Positions 10,650 through 23,939 of a DNA stretch of 64,000 bases are shown in pieces. The stretch's first letter is position 1, and each line of letters begins with the position of its first letter. The stretch is from Anaeramoeba ignava (taxonomy: Eukaryota > Metamonada > Anaeramoebidae). The DNA lies in assembly GCA_028826165.1 (NCBI GenBank), contig JAPDFW010000071.1, positions 372,001-436,000 on the forward strand, given 5' to 3'. The notes beneath the pieces were generated by a model. That model was not told the DNA's origin, did not search any database, and saw nothing but the letters and a program-made list of their open reading frames with translations. The position numbers were made by a program, and so were the translations under genes.

Positions 10650-12753
10650 ATGGCATCTCGTAAGTTATTTAATATAAAAACAATCCAAAAATAAAAACAA
10701 AAAAAAAAAAAAATAAAAACAAAAATAAAGCAAAAATTATTTTGAAATCATTTTGAAATTTTTTTGAACATTAATAAAAAAATATAATTCCAAAAAAAAA
10801 ATAGCTTATGGAAGAAATTTTGGACAACAAAGAAGAAACGAAGCACCAAATTTACCAACAAGAGGAAGAACAAATTTAAATCAACAAAATAAACCAAATT
10901 TACCAACAAGAGGAAGAAATACTTCACCAAATCAAAACAAACCAAATTTACCAACAAGAGGAAGAACAAATTTAAATCAACAAAATAAACCAAATTTACC
11001 AACAAGAGGAAGAAATACTTCACCAAATCAAACAAATAAACCAAATTTACCAACAAGAGGAAGAAATACTTCACCAAATCAAACAAATAAACCTAATTTA
11101 CCAACAAGAGGAAGAAATACTTCACCAAATTTAAATCAAAATAAACCTAATTTACCAACAAGAGGAAGAAATACTTTAAATCAAAATAAACCTAATTTAC
11201 AAACAAGAGGAAGAAATACTTCACCAAATCAAACAAACAAACCTAATTTACCAACAAGAGGAAGAAATACTTTAAATCAAACTAAACAAAATTTTCAAAC
11301 AAGAGGAAGAAATAATTTAAATAAAAATAAACAAAATTTACAAACAAGAGGAAGAAATACTTCGCCAAATCAAACAAATAAATCTAATTTACCAACAAGA
11401 GAGCAAAGAAAATCACCGACTTCGCAAAGTAACAATCCTTTTGGCGTTCAACTTAAATCAAGATCTCATCAAAGATCTGTTTCTTCAATTCCATATAAAA
11501 ATTCAACTGTTTCTCCAAATTCTTCAAAACCAACATTTGGTGGTTTCAATAGATCTAAATCACCCAGACAAGAATCAAAGAAAATAGGTACTTCACCAAA
11601 ACCTACATTTGGAGCTTGGAATACAACAACATCTCCTAAAAAAGAAACCAAAATTGATTCTTCACCAAAACCAACATTTGGAGGATGGAATGTTAAAAAA
11701 GAAGAAACAAAAGAAGAAATAAAACCAACATTTGGTGGATGGAATGTTAAACAAGAAGAAACAAAAGAAGAAACAAAACCTACTTTTGGAGCTTGGAATG
11801 TTAAACAAGAAGAAACAAAAGAAGAAACAAAACCTACTTTTGGAGCTTGGAATACTTCAAAAGAACCAAAAGAAACAAAAAAAGAAATAAAAGTGGATTC
11901 TTCACCAAAACCAACATTTGGAGGATGGAATGTTAAAAAAGAAGAAATAAAAGAAGAAACAAAACCAACATTTTGGAGGATGGAATGTTAAACAAGAAGA
12001 ACCTAAAGAAGAAACAAAACCTACTTTTGGAGGATGGAATGTTAAACAAGAAGAAATAAAAGAAGAAACAAAACCAACTTTTGGAGGATGGAATGTTAAA
12101 CAAGAAGAAACAAAAGAAGAAACAAAACCAACATTTGGAGCTTGGAATGTTAAACAAGAAGAAACAAAAGAAGAAACAAAACCAACATTTGGAGGATGGA
12201 ATGTTAAAAAAGAAGAAACTAAAGAAGAAACAAAACCAACATTTGGAGGATGGAATGTTAAAAACAAGAAGAAACAAAAGAAGAAACAAAACCAACATTT
12301 GGAGCTTGGAATGTTAAACAAGAAGAAACAAAAGAAGAAACAAAACCAACATTTGGTGGATGGAATGTTAAAAAGAAGAAACAAAAGAAGAAACAAAACC
12401 AACATTTGGAGGATGGAATGTTAAAAGAAGAAACAAAAGAAGAAATAAAACCAACTTTTGGAGGATGGAATGTTAAAAAAGAAGAACCTAAAGAAGAAGA
12501 ATATACTGAACAATATACTGAACAATATGATGAACAATATACTGAACAATATACTGAACAATATGATGAACAATATGGTGAACAATATCAAGCTACTTAT
12601 GATTATGCTGCTCAAGTAGAAGGAGAATTAAGTTTTTATGCTGGTGATGTTATTACTTTTATTCAAAAATCTGATGAAAATTGGGGTTTTGGTGAATGTA
12701 ATGGTGCTCAAGGTTATTTCCCATTTAATTTTACTCAAAAAATCGATTATTAA
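10650..12753 (+). CDS. SH3-domain scaffold with PNLPTR and KPTFGGWNV repeats (four compensating indels)
   Basis: Exon 1, 10650-10659 (Met-Ala-Ser plus one base), joins exon 2, 10805-12753. The N-terminal third is about twelve 16-18-residue repeats around NKPNLPTRGRNTSPNQ; eight carry an exact PNLPTR, the class II SH3 ligand pattern PxxPxR. The middle is roughly 17 copies of KPTFGGWNVKKEETKEE. The last ~55 residues are an SH3 domain (TYDYAAQVEGELSFYAGD, then ENWGFGECNGAQGYFPFNF). The frame is lost at T4 11971-11974 (+1), then changed at A-runs 12260-12264 (+2), 12370-12374 (-1) and 12423-12426 (-2) relative to sister units; the sum is zero, so the SH3 domain is in the original frame. If read through, it is about 652 aa. 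Likely a cortical or actin-linked adaptor, by analogy only. Confidence 0.8.
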
Positions 12754-12954
12754 TTCCTTTTCTTTTAACTTGGAAATTCTTTTTTTTTTATTTTGACATA
12801 TTTAAATCAAAAAAATTCAAATTCAAAAAAAAATTCAAAAAAAATTCAAATTCAAGATTTGTTATTTTGTTTCATTAAATTGCAAAAGAGATTTAGGAAA
12901 AAGAAATAAATGGAATAATTTTTGAAAAAAAAATTTTTTCTAAATTTTGTAAAT

Positions 12955-14010
12955 CAATTTTGAATTAAAAAGTAAATCAATTTGTAAATTAAAAAGTAAA
13001 TCATTTTTGAATTAAAAAGTAAATCAATTTGTAAATTAAAAAGTAAATCAATTTGTAAATTAAAAAGTAAATCAATTTTTGAATTAGAAAGTAAATCAAT
13101 TTGTAAATTAAAAAGTAAATTAAATTGTAAATTAAAAAGTAAATCAATTTGTAAATTAAAAAGTAAATCAATTTGTAAATTAAAAAGTAAATCAATTTGT
13201 AAATTAAAAAGTAAATCAATTTGTAAATTAAAAAGTAAATCAATTTGTAAATTAAAAAGTAAATCAATTTTGAATTAAAAAGTAAATCAATTTTGAATTA
13301 AAAAGTAAATCAATTTGTAAATTAAAAAGTAAATCAATTTTGAATTAGAAAGTAAATCAAATTGTAAATTAAAAAGTAAATCATTTTTGAATTAAAAAGT
13401 AAATCAATTTGTAAATTAAAAAGTAAATCAATTTGTAAATTAAAAAGTAAATCAATTTGTAAATTAAAAAGTAAATCAATTTTTGAATTAAAAAGTAAAT
13501 CAATTTGTAAATTAAAAAGTAAATCAATTTGTAAATTAAAAAGTAAATCAATTTGTAAATTAAAAAGTAAATCAATTTTTGAATTAGAAAGTAAATCAAT
13601 TTGTAAATTAAAAAGTAAATCAATTTGTAAATTAAAAAGTAAATCAATTTGTAAATTAAAAAGTAAATCAATTTGTAAATTAAAAAGTAAATCAATTTGT
13701 AAATTAAAAAGTAAATCAATTTGTAAATTAGAAAGTAAATCAAATTGTAAATTAAAAAGTAAATCATTTTTGAATTAAAAAGTAAATCAATTTGTAAATT
13801 AAAAAGTAAATCAATTTGTAAATTAGAAAGTAAATCAAATTTTAAATTAAAAAGTAAATCAATTTGTAAATTAAAAAGTAAATCAATTTTTGAATTAAAA
13901 AGTAAATCAAATTGTAAATTAAAAAGTAAATCAATTTGTAAATTAAAAAGTAAATCAATTTGTAAATTAAAAAGTAAATCAAATTGTAAATTAAAAAGTA
14001 AATTAAATTT
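12955..14010. repeat. 24-bp tandem repeat array between convergent genes
   Basis: About 43 copies of AAAAAGTAAATCAATTTGTAAATT and one- or two-base variants, filling the gap between the SH3 gene and FCF1 3' ends. Period 24 keeps all six frames fairly open, which produces the long spurious YKLIYFLI frames. Confidence 0.92.
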
Positions 14011-14116
14011 TTTGAAAAGATTTAAAGTTAGTATAAAAAAAATATTTGAAAATAGAAATAATTTACGAATCAACAAAGAAAAAGAATAGTCTATAGAAGG
14101 AAAAAGGAAGTGGAAA

Positions 14117-16672
14117 CTAAATTGGTAATCTTTCTACTGTATATTTATGGTTTTTTATACCAACAATAGGAACTCCAGGAATTTTACGAATTCTCCTTTT
14201 TAAATCTTTATCAGAAGTTGCAACCATATAACATTTATGTTGAGTAACAAGATTACAAATACAATCATCTGCATATCCATTACAACCACAATGAATTCTC
14301 TTGAATCGTGGATCTTTAGAAACTCGAAGTGCAACTCGAAATTTTGAACCTAATTTCTCAAGTTCTCCTATTACACAATCAGTTACACATGGTATTGCTA
14401 ATATTCAAATATTTAATATTTAATATTTAATATTTAATATTTTATATTTAATATTTAATATTTAATATTTATTATTTTATATTTATTATTTTATATTTAT
14501 TATTTTATATTTATTATTTATTTAATATTTAATATTTATTTAATATTTAATATTTATTTAATATTTAATATTTAATATTTAATATTTATTATTATTTAAT
14601 ATTTAATATTTTAATATTTATTATTTAATATTATTTTATTTATTATTTATTATTTAATATTTTTATTTTATTTATTTATTTTTATTTATTATTTATTATT
14701 TTATTATTATTTATTTTATTATTTATTATTTATTATTTATTATTTAATATTTTATTATTTATTTTAATATTTTAATTTATTTTATTATTTAATTATTTTA
14801 TTATTTAATATTTATTATTTTAATATTTAATATTTATTATTTAATATTTAATATTTAATATTTATTTATTATTTTAATATTTATTTTAATATTAATATTT
14901 AATATTTAATATTTATTATTTTAATATTTTAATATTTTATTTATTATTTTTATTTATTATTTTATTTTTATTTATTTTTAATATTTAATATTTTTATTAT
15001 TTATTATTTATTTTATTTTTATTTTATTTATTATTTATTATATTTAATTTTATTTATTTATTTATATTTTTATTTATTTATTATTTGTTTATTTTTATTT
15101 ATTTTTATTTATTTTTATTTTAATATTTTATTTAATTTTTATTATTTATTATTTAATATTTATTATTTTATATTTAATATTTAATTTATTTAATATTTAA
15201 TATTTAATATTTTTATTTATTATTTATTTATTATTTAATTTTAATATTTTTATTTAATATTTTATTTATTATTTAATTATTATTTTATTTATTTTAATTA
15301 TTTAATATTTATTATTTAATATTTATTATTTAATATTTAATATTTAATATTTAATATTTATTTAATATTTTATTTTATTTAATATTTTAATTTTATTATT
15401 TAATATTTAATATTTATTATTTATTATTTTATATTTTATTATTTTGTTTTTTATTTAATATTTAATATTTATTTAATATTTAATATTTATTTAATATTTA
15501 TTTAATATTTAATATTTAATATTTATTATTTTTTATTTATTATTTAATATTTAATATTTAATATTTATTATTTAATATTTAATATTTAATATTTAATATT
15601 TATTATTTATTTTAATATTTTTATTTTGTTTTTAATATTTTTATTTATTTTTATTTTTATTATTTATTAATATTTAATATTTATTTTTATTATTTTTATT
15701 ATTATTTAATATTTAATATTTAATATTTAATATTATTTAATATTTAATTAATATTTAATATTTAATATTTATTATTTAATATTTATTATTTATTTAATAT
15801 TTATTATTTTTATATTTAATATTTAATATTTATTATTTATTATTTATTATTTATTATTTTATTTATTTATTTTAATATTTAATATTTAATATTTATTATT
15901 TATTTAATATTTTTTATTTATTTAATATTTAATATTTATTTAATATTTAATATTTAATATTTATTATTTAATATTTATTAATTAATATTTAATATTAATT
16001 ATTTATTATTTAATATTTATTATTTATTATTTAATATTTAATATTTAATTATTTATTATTTAATATTTATTATTTAATATTTAATATTTAATATTTAATA
16101 TTTATTATTTAATATTTAATATTTAATATTTATTATTTTATATTTATTATTTTATTCACCTTTGGCTAAAAGAAGATCATAAAAAGATTGAACAATATCA
16201 AGTTTATTTTGAATAGAAAAATTTATAAAATTTGTATCTAATATAACTTGATATGGAGGACCTAAGGATGTATTATATTGCAAAAACATACTTGATGAAG
16301 TCTTTGAACTTTAATTCAAATTATATATTTTATATTTACATTCAAAAAAAAAAGAATAAAAATTAAATATTAAATATTAAAAATCATTAATTTGATATTT
16401 TTTATAAAGATTATAAATTGTTAGAAAGAAAAGAGATCTTGAATGGATCATTAAACTTACATCCGTCTAAGTGACTCTTTTGTTTTTTTTGTCTTTTTGA
16501 TCCTTGGATTGTTTGGAATTCGTTGATCTTTTGGCTTCAGCATTCTTTTCACTTTTGCAAATTTTTGAGTTTTTCGAAGTTTTCCCTTTAAATAATTAAT
16601 AAATAAAATTATCCGAAATTATGTGTATATTAAATTTTATAACGGAAAGTTTGAAAAAAAAAAATTTACCAT
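14117..16672 (-). CDS. FCF1: FCF1/UTP24 PIN-domain endonuclease of the SSU processome
   Basis: Four exons: 16670-16672 (the ATG alone), 16461-16585, 16160-16308, 14117-14397; 185 aa, the normal family size. The N-terminus [16 protein letters not shown] and the block [20 protein letters not shown] are diagnostic, as are [20 protein letters not shown] and IPGVPI. PIN acidic residues are present: Asp67, Asp99 with Glu104, Asp136/137, Asp155/157. The family protein cuts pre-rRNA at the A1/A2 sites in the nucleolus. Odd points: the start codon is the last codon before the first intron, and the third intron (14398-16159) is 1762 nt of pure AT repeat, three times the size of the coding sequence. It is divergently transcribed from the ankyrin-BTB gene with 75 bp between ATGs. 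Confidence 0.95.
14398..16159 (-). repeat. FCF1 intron 3, TTTAATATTTATTATT array
   Basis: 1762 nt almost wholly made of TTTAATATT/TTTATTATT units on the + strand. Apart from the ends the + strand has almost no C, so the sense strand has almost no G. Ends GT (16159) and AG (14398). Confidence 0.88.
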
Positions 16673-16747
16673 TTAAAAAAAAAATGAAAAAAAAAATGAA
16701 AAAATAAAAAATCAAAAAAATTTTTTTTCATTTTTTTTTTTTTCAAA
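16673..16747. promoter_or_regulatory. 75-bp divergent promoter, FCF1 / ankyrin-BTB
   Basis: Near-symmetric: a central AAAAAAATTTTTTTT core near 16714-16728, with TCATTTTTTT on the + side and AAAAATGAAAAAA (TCATTTTT on the - strand) on the other. It is the shortest and clearest example of the start-proximal element seen throughout the window. Confidence 0.55.
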
Positions 16748-18808
16748 ATGAATTCTTATTTAGCTGAATTTCAAAAAGGAGATTTTTCTCATATTGAGTT
16801 ACTTCAAGAAGTTGATGTGAATAATCAAGATGTAATTAATTTTTATATTATTTTATATTATTTTATATATATATTAATTATTTTTTATTAGAAAGTAAAA
16901 TTTCCGTTTTATTTTTTGTTTATAATTAAATTTGTTTTTAATTTAATTAAATAACAATTTAATTAGGATGTAAATTATTTTCTTTTTTTTAATAATAATA
17001 ATATTAATATATTTTTAATAATATTAATATGTTTTTTTTTAGTTAAGAACCCCACTTTGGTGGGCTTGTTTTTATCGAGTTCCTCTTGAAATTTTAAATA
17101 CTTTACTTCAAAAATCAGCAAATGTTAATATTTCTGATGTAATTATTGATTTTAATTGAATTTTTCTACATTTTTCTGAAAAAAAAAATAAAATATTAAA
17201 TATTTGAATTAAAATCAAAATAATATCAGTTTGTAAATTCAAAACAAAAAAAAATAATTTTATTTAAGAATTTTTGGAAAGTTTTTAATAGAAAAAGAAA
17301 AAAATATTTATTATTTAGAAAGTAAAAATTTTTTCTTTTTAATTTTGCATTTAATATTTTAAATTGCAATTTTTTCTTTTTTAAGGGATTTACTCCATTG
17401 TATAATTTATGCGAAAAAGGTGTTGATCCTGAGCTTCTTAGATCACTTCTTGCATTTGGAGCAGATGTAAATATTCAAAATGTATTAATTTAAATTTCCA
17501 ATTAAAAAACAATAAACAAAAATATTTAAAAAGCAAAAAAAAAAAAATTGATTAATATAAAATATTCATTTAAAATCCATAGTATGTAATTAATATTCAT
17601 TTTCAATTAATTTTTGGAGAGTTTAGATTAAATGATATTAAAACATAATTTTGGATTATTCCTTCTTATTTTCATTATTTAGTATGTAAATATTTTATTG
17701 AAAATTTTATAAATCAAAAAAAAATTTTATTTAAGTAAATATTTATTTATGATATAAAAGAATGATACACCTTTGCATAAAGCTTGTGAATGTGATGTTG
17801 GAAGACAAAATATTATGATGCTTTTAACAGCAGGAGCTGATGTTCATGTTAAAAATGTAATAAAGAAAAAATTTTATTTAATAATAAAGTGTATTTTAAT
17901 TTGAAAAAAAAATCAATAAATAATTGATGAATTTTTAGCAAGTAAATTAAAATATTTATTTCCGAAAAAAATTGGAGTATCTTTAATTTAATTTATTTAT
18001 TTAAATTTTAAATTTTTTTTTTAATCTAAAGGGAGTAAAAATATAAATAAATAATAAATTAAATTAAATTAAATTAAATTAAATTAAATTAAATTAAATA
18101 ATAAATAAATAAAAGGGTTCAACACCAATAGATTTGGCAAGAACTCCAGAATTAAAAGAATTACTTCAATTCAGAACAAATATTATGGATGAAATGACTC
18201 AATTATATAAAAGAGGAGAAAGATGTGATTTTGAAATTACAACAATGGATGGAAAAACAATACAATCACATGAAACAATATTATCAGCAAGATTAGGACC
18301 AAATTTTCGACTTTTATCATCAATCTCAAAAAACAAAAAAAATGAAGAAATGGAATCATTTTTTCGATGGATTTATGGAGGAATTATAAGCGGAGCAAAG
18401 AAAAAAACTGAAGATCTTGCATCAGTTTTTGGAATCCAAAATATAACTGAAAAATCTGGGATTAACGGATTATTAAAGGATTTAAGAAAGCTTTATTTGG
18501 ATGAAGATTCAAAAGATTTTACTATTATTATTGGAGATGAAAATATTCGTGTTCATTCCGTTATTTTGATGATGAGAAGTGAACTTTATCGAGGAATGTT
18601 TGTTAGTGTTAAAGATGATTCTCATCGTGTTACTGATTATTCAGGAAGATCTCCTGAAGCTTTGAGAACTTTGATTAAATATTTTTATTTGGATGAACTT
18701 GATCCAGATCTTTCTGATTCTATTATTGAAGAATTACAAGAAGCTCATGATTATTATCAATTAAATGAGAATTCTGTTTTACAACGTTTATTGAAATTAC
18801 GAAAATAA
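16748..18808 (+). CDS. Ankyrin-repeat protein with two C-terminal BTB-like domains
   Basis: Five exons: 16748-16831, 17043-17138, 17386-17481, 17761-17856, 18116-18808; all phase 0, 354 aa. Exons 2-4 are each exactly 96 nt and encode one ankyrin repeat (LRTPLWWACF, GFTPLYNLCE, NDTPLHKACE openers; ADVHVKN-like ends). Exon 5 starts a last half repeat (GSTPIDLA), then two BTB/POZ-like segments: CDFEITTMDGKTIQSHETIL (about 158-177) and KDFTIIIGDENIRVHSVILM (about 260-279), the second followed by the usual helix pair. BTB proteins often act as CUL3 substrate adaptors, so a degradation adaptor is possible; this is family inference. Confidence 0.9.
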
Positions 18809-18952
18809 AGAATTTCAAAATTAAATTTTGAAAATTAAAAATGGTTTTTTTTTAAACGGAATTTTGATTTGAATTTATTAAGATTGTTTTTTAAATTTTT
18901 TAAATTTTTAAATTTTTTTCTAAATTTGGATCTTAAAAAATTTTTAAAGAAA

Positions 18953-21900
18953 TTAATTGATTGATTGATTGATTAATTGATTGAAAATTAATTTTTCTTT
19001 CTTTTCTTCATTCATTGAATTTTCAGTCTTTTCTTCATTCATTGAATGAATTCTTCGATAGAAAACCAAATAAGCAGCGGAAGTCTTTGCAGCATCAGGA
19101 CCAGAAATAGAAGAGACAGAACTATCATCATAACAGAACCATTTACCAGTAGTGGAGTTCTTAGCATAAGCAGTATAATGACCACCACCGTAACCGCCAT
19201 AGTGATTAGAAACAGCATAAAGTTCATATTTTGTTTGAGTTTCACCAATTTCTTGAGGAATATAAGGTTCAAGATCCAAAACCGTTGGAAAATCAACGTA
19301 TTTATCAATTTTGGATCGACTCCATAAACCATAAGAAAATCTCTTAAAATGCCCAATAAAAACCTCAGGAAGTCGCCATAGATCAAATTTCTTGTTTGCT
19401 TCCACATGCTTTTTACAATGGGGACAATACCACATGTCGCTTTTTCCAAGTTGTTCTTCTGAAAGATAATTATCAATAAGATGATATATGTTCAAATTTG
19501 TTAAAACTTGTTCTTTTTCAGTGAATTTGTTCTCTGATTTTAGGAAATTGCTTTCGTCCATGATTTTATCAAAAAACAAATTGGGATTCCATCGAAGTGT
19601 AAATGAGATTCCGGATGTTATTTTTATGTCTTCGTCTTCTGAATATGTTGTTACTCTACTTGAAGCGATTCTGATGATTCTGAAAAACGGTGTGTAAGTG
19701 TATCTTTCAACTCCAAATATCTTCAATGCTTTTTCTTTTACTTTTTTCTTTTGTTCTTTTGTATCGAGCATTCTTGTCGAGGAGAAATAGCTGTCGTAAC
19801 CAGTTTTCTTTTCTTCTTTTTCGTCTTCTTCCTTTTTGTCTTCTTCCTTCATCCCGTTTTTTTCTTCGAGTTTTTTCTGGTTCATTTCGTCTTGTTTTTT
19901 CTTAATTTCTTCGATAGGAATAAATTGTTTTAATCTTTCCAAAAATATTTCCTCAAGTTCTTTGTAATTGATTGATTTTATTGGCAATGCAATAACAAAA
20001 GGGTATCCAATAAGTTCGTCTTCAACATCATATTGATAATACCCAGTTTTTTTAAGCATACTATTAAAGAATTGGATGTTGAGAAATTGGATTTGTTTTT
20101 CATTTTCATCCTTTTTTTCATCTTGTTTTTCATTTTCATCCTTTTTTTCATTTTCATCTTCATCCTTTTTTTCTTTTTCATTTTCATCCTTTTTTTCATC
20201 TTGTTCTTGTTCTTTTTCTTTTTCTTTTTCTTTTTCTTTTTCTTTTTCAGCTTTTTTTTTATGATCCTCTAATTCATATGCCACAAGTGTATCGTTTTTT
20301 TGAATATCAGAAATATCTTTGTCTTTAATTGTTTTATAAATCTTATTTTTATAAACTTCTGTTAAAGCAAGAAATTTTTCAGAAATTCCGGAAACTTCAG
20401 ACAATTTTGAAAGAATATCACTTAAAGATCCATGTTTTCTACATTCTAGTAAGTAATTTTCTGGGAGTTTATTTGGATCTACAAATCGAACTTGGATTTT
20501 GTATCTTGAAATATTTGATGATGGGAATGGAAGGGAATAATACATTATTGGATCAAATATAGTTGATATTTTTTTGCAGTCAGGACAGATCAATCTACTT
20601 TTAATTTGTCCTTGAAAGAAATCGACAATAACAGAATCATTTCTTTTTTTGTAAACTTCCCAAGATTCATCAGCAACCTTAATTTTAATTTTGATTTTAA
20701 ATTTTAATTTTAATTTTAATTTTAATTTTAATTTTAATTTTGATTTTAATTTTGATTTTGATTTTAATTTTAAATATTTAAATTTTAATTTTAATTTTGA
20801 TTTTTAATTTTAATTTTAATTTTAATTTTATTTTAATTTTAATTTTAATTTTAATTTAAATTTAATTTTAATTTAAATTTTGATTTTGATTTTAATTTTG
20901 ATTTTGATTTTAATTTTGATTTTAATTTTAATTTTAATTTTAATTTTAATTTTAATTTTGATTTTAATTTTAATTTTGATTTTAATTTTATTTTTAATTC
21001 TAAATTTTAATTTTAATTTTGATTTTTTACTTCTTTGTGTGGTCTTCCATCTCCTTCAACTGGTTTTGTTATTGGTTTATCTTTAACTCGATTTAAATCT
21101 TCGTGAAGTCCATCAAGCATAAATGCTAAAAATTCTTGTGAATCATGTTGTGAATATCCCATAAATTGATGAGCAAATTGTCCAACAACATGTTTTAAAT
21201 CACTTGGTGAAACACTACTATATTTTCCTGACCAAACCTTTTAATTTTTAAATTTTAATTTTAATTTTAATAAATGAATTTTAATTTTAATTTTAAATTT
21301 TAATTTTTAATTTTAATAAATGAATTTTAATTTTAATTTTAATAAATGAATTTTAATTTTAATTTTAATTTTAATAAATGAATTTTAATTTTAATTTTAA
21401 TTTTAATTTTAATTTTAATTTTAATAAATGAATTTTTAATTTTAATTTTTAAATTTTAATTTTAATTTTAATAAATGAATTTTAATTTTATAAATTATTT
21501 TTAATTTTAATTTTTAAATTTTAATTTTAATTTTAATTTTCTACTTCATGAACTAAATTTCCAAATTCAGTTGCAAGTCGACCTTTCATTCCAATTGGAT
21601 TTGTATAATTAATTTCATTACGATATTTTCCAGATATAAAATAATCCTTAAGAACTGTAGAGTTCAATAAACATTGCAATCCACTATTCATGAAGCAAGT
21701 ATTACCTAAATTTTGCAAACCAGTCAAACCTTTTGCTTCAGCTTTTCTTGAATACCGATTAGTAAAATAACTTGAAAAACCTGACCTGTTAATGATTAAA
21801 AACAAAGAAAAAGAATATTTTGTTTTAAAAAAAAAATTTTTATAGATAAGATCAAAATAAATCATAGATTTACATCATAGAAGTTCTTGGAGCAGTTTCA

Positions 21901-23503
21901 TTTTCATCATCACTACTTGAACTAGTAGATAAACTAATTGAAAAAATTTTTTTAGTTTTTTGAATTTTTTATATTTTAATTTTTAAATAAAGAAATTACT
22001 TTGAATTTGCTGTTACTCCTGCTGCTTTGGGTTGTTCTAAATCTCCAATATCCTCTGATTTCTTAACAATTTTAATTTTATCTCCCTCATTTAAACGAGT
22101 ATCATAAAGAGATTCATTTTCGAAATTGATTTTAGTCCAAAATGACATATAAGACCATTTTTGCAAAAAAACTAATTTATAAAAAAAAAATAGAATTTTT
22201 AATGTTTGAATATTTTATATTTCAATCAACAGAATCATTCAGAAAAATAAAATACCATCATCTGGTTCAACTCCTATTTTTTCACAAATCTTTTTCTTCA
22301 TATTTTCTATTCTTTCCATTTTACTAAATGTTTCTGTAAATTCTTTTTTTTGATCATTTTCTTTATAGATAAAGTTAAGCTCGATTGGATAAACTTCAAC
22401 ATATTCATATTTTGTAATTCCAACTGAAATAACATTTCGGGGAATTGGAGGACCACCACCATATCTAGAATATGAGAATATATTAATATTAATATTGATT
22501 TTTAAATTAAATTTTAATTTTTAAATTTTATTTTTATTTATTTTAATTTTAATTTTAATTTTAAATTTAATTTTAATTTTAATTTTAATTTTAATTTTAA
22601 TTTTAATTTTGATTTTGATTTTAATTTTAATTTTAATTTTAATTTTAATTTTAATTTTAATTTTAATTTTAATTTAATTTTAATTTGAATTTTTAATTTT
22701 TAATTTTAATTTTAATTTTTAATTTTAATTTTTAATTTTAATTTTAATTTTAATTTTAATTTTAATTTTAATTTTAATTTTAATTTTAATTTTAATTTTA
22801 ATTTTAATTTTAAATTTAATATTGATTTTAATTTTTAATTTTAATTTTAATTTTAATTTTAATTTTAATTTTAATTTTAATTTTATTTTAATTTTAAATT
22901 TTAAATTTTAAATTTTAATATTAATTTTTAAATTCAAAATCTAAAAAAATTAAGCAAACAAATGTACATTTCAAAAAGAATATCCCAAATAGTTTGATAA
23001 ACTAAACTATAATCAAAACCCTCAGTTAAACGTTTTTTGAGGGTAATTTTATCTTGTTCAAGAAGATCAGAATTATCAATAGAACCAGGTTTTGGATAAA
23101 CAGTACCAGCAACGAATTCATCTGAATTCTTATAAAAGCTGTGAGCTTCCTTATATTTTGTATAATCTTTCCATTGATCAAACCAATTTTTACTAATAAG
23201 ATAATAAGTGTCTTTATTTTGCATTTTTGGATGTTTTTTTTCTGCTTCAATAACTTTTTTTAATTCTTCTTCTGGCTGTAAATTCTTTATATCCTCTTCT
23301 TCTTTCATTTCGTTCTTTTCTTCTTTCATTTCGTTCTTTTCTTCTTTCATCAAATTTTCTTCTTTCATTTCATTCTTTTCTTCTTTCATCGAATTTTCTT
23401 CTTTGTTCTCACTTTCTTCTTGTTTTTTGTTTTCTTCGTTGGTTTTTTGTTCTTCTTCCATCGTGTTTTGTTCTTCAGTTTCGTTTTTTTGTGGTGTTGA
23501 CAT
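18953..23503 (-). CDS. Ubiquitin-specific protease of the USP4/USP11/USP15 (Ubp12) type
   Basis: Seven exons: 22968-23503, 22256-22464, 22000-22171, 21874-21933, 21545-21785, 21031-21237, 18953-20677; all junctions in frame, 1049 aa. The start is taken at 23503 (MSTPQKNE), after an AUG-less upstream frame. Order: acidic EEKNEMKEE repeats, DUSP domain (about 100-190: [24 protein letters not shown]), ubiquitin-like segment, then the catalytic domain with Cys356 in [35 protein letters not shown], zinc pairs CPDC and CPHC, a long Glu-Lys/Asp-Glu insert, His975 in [11 protein letters not shown] and Asp992/993 in CYDDSSVS. All catalytic residues are present, so it should cleave ubiquitin from substrates. 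Several introns (22465-22967, 21238-21544, 20678-21030) are expanded by TTTTAA/TTTTGA repeats. Confidence 0.95.
20678..21030 (-). repeat. USP intron 6 repeat (TTTTAA/TTTTGA)
   Basis: 353-nt intron of the same hexamer family as intron 1. The neighbouring intron 21238-21544 carries the related TTTTAATAAATGAA unit. Confidence 0.85.
22465..22967 (-). repeat. USP intron 1 repeat (TTTTAATTTTAA)
   Basis: 503-nt intron built of TTTTAA hexamers with a few TTTTGA variants on the + strand. On the sense strand the variants read TCAAAA, so G is nearly absent. Confidence 0.85.
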
Positions 23504-23939
23504 ATTCAATCTATTTTAAAAAAATTATTATTGTAAAAATAAAAATGAAAAAAAAAAATGAAAAATTAAAATTTATAAAAAAAATTTTTTTTTTGTTTTT
23601 TTTTTTATTTTTGTTTTGTTTTGTTGTTTTTCTAAAAATTTTAATAATTCAAAATGATCTTAATTTCTTCCTAATTTCTTTTTTCTTTTTTTCTTTTTTT
23701 CTTCTTTTTTTTTTGAAATTAAAAAATTAAAAGAAAAATAAGAAATCGGAAATTTTTTTTATTTAATTTTAATTATTAAAAAAAAAAAAGTGGATTGAAA
23801 ATATTAATTAACATGAAAAGAAAGAAAAATAAAATAGCCACGTATTAACAAGAAAATAAAAGAAAAGAAAAGAAAATAAAATCGAAATTTTTTTTTCATT
23901 TTTCTTTTCTTTTCTTTTCTTTAAAAATATAAATAAAAA
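23504..23939. promoter_or_regulatory. Divergent intergenic region, USP / MFS transporter
   Basis: 436 bp. Both ends carry the A-run/T-run plus TCATTTTT arrangement: AAAAAAATTTTTTTTT with AAAAATGAAAAA copies (23543-23595) toward USP, and GAAATTTTTTTTTCATTTTTC (about 23885-23905) toward the transporter. No gene seen between them. Confidence 0.45.

Noticed and set aside
13001-14076. Long minus-strand frames of YKLIYFLI type, including one of 231 aa
   Set aside because: Produced by the 24-bp repeat, whose length is a multiple of three; no non-repeat coding sequence.
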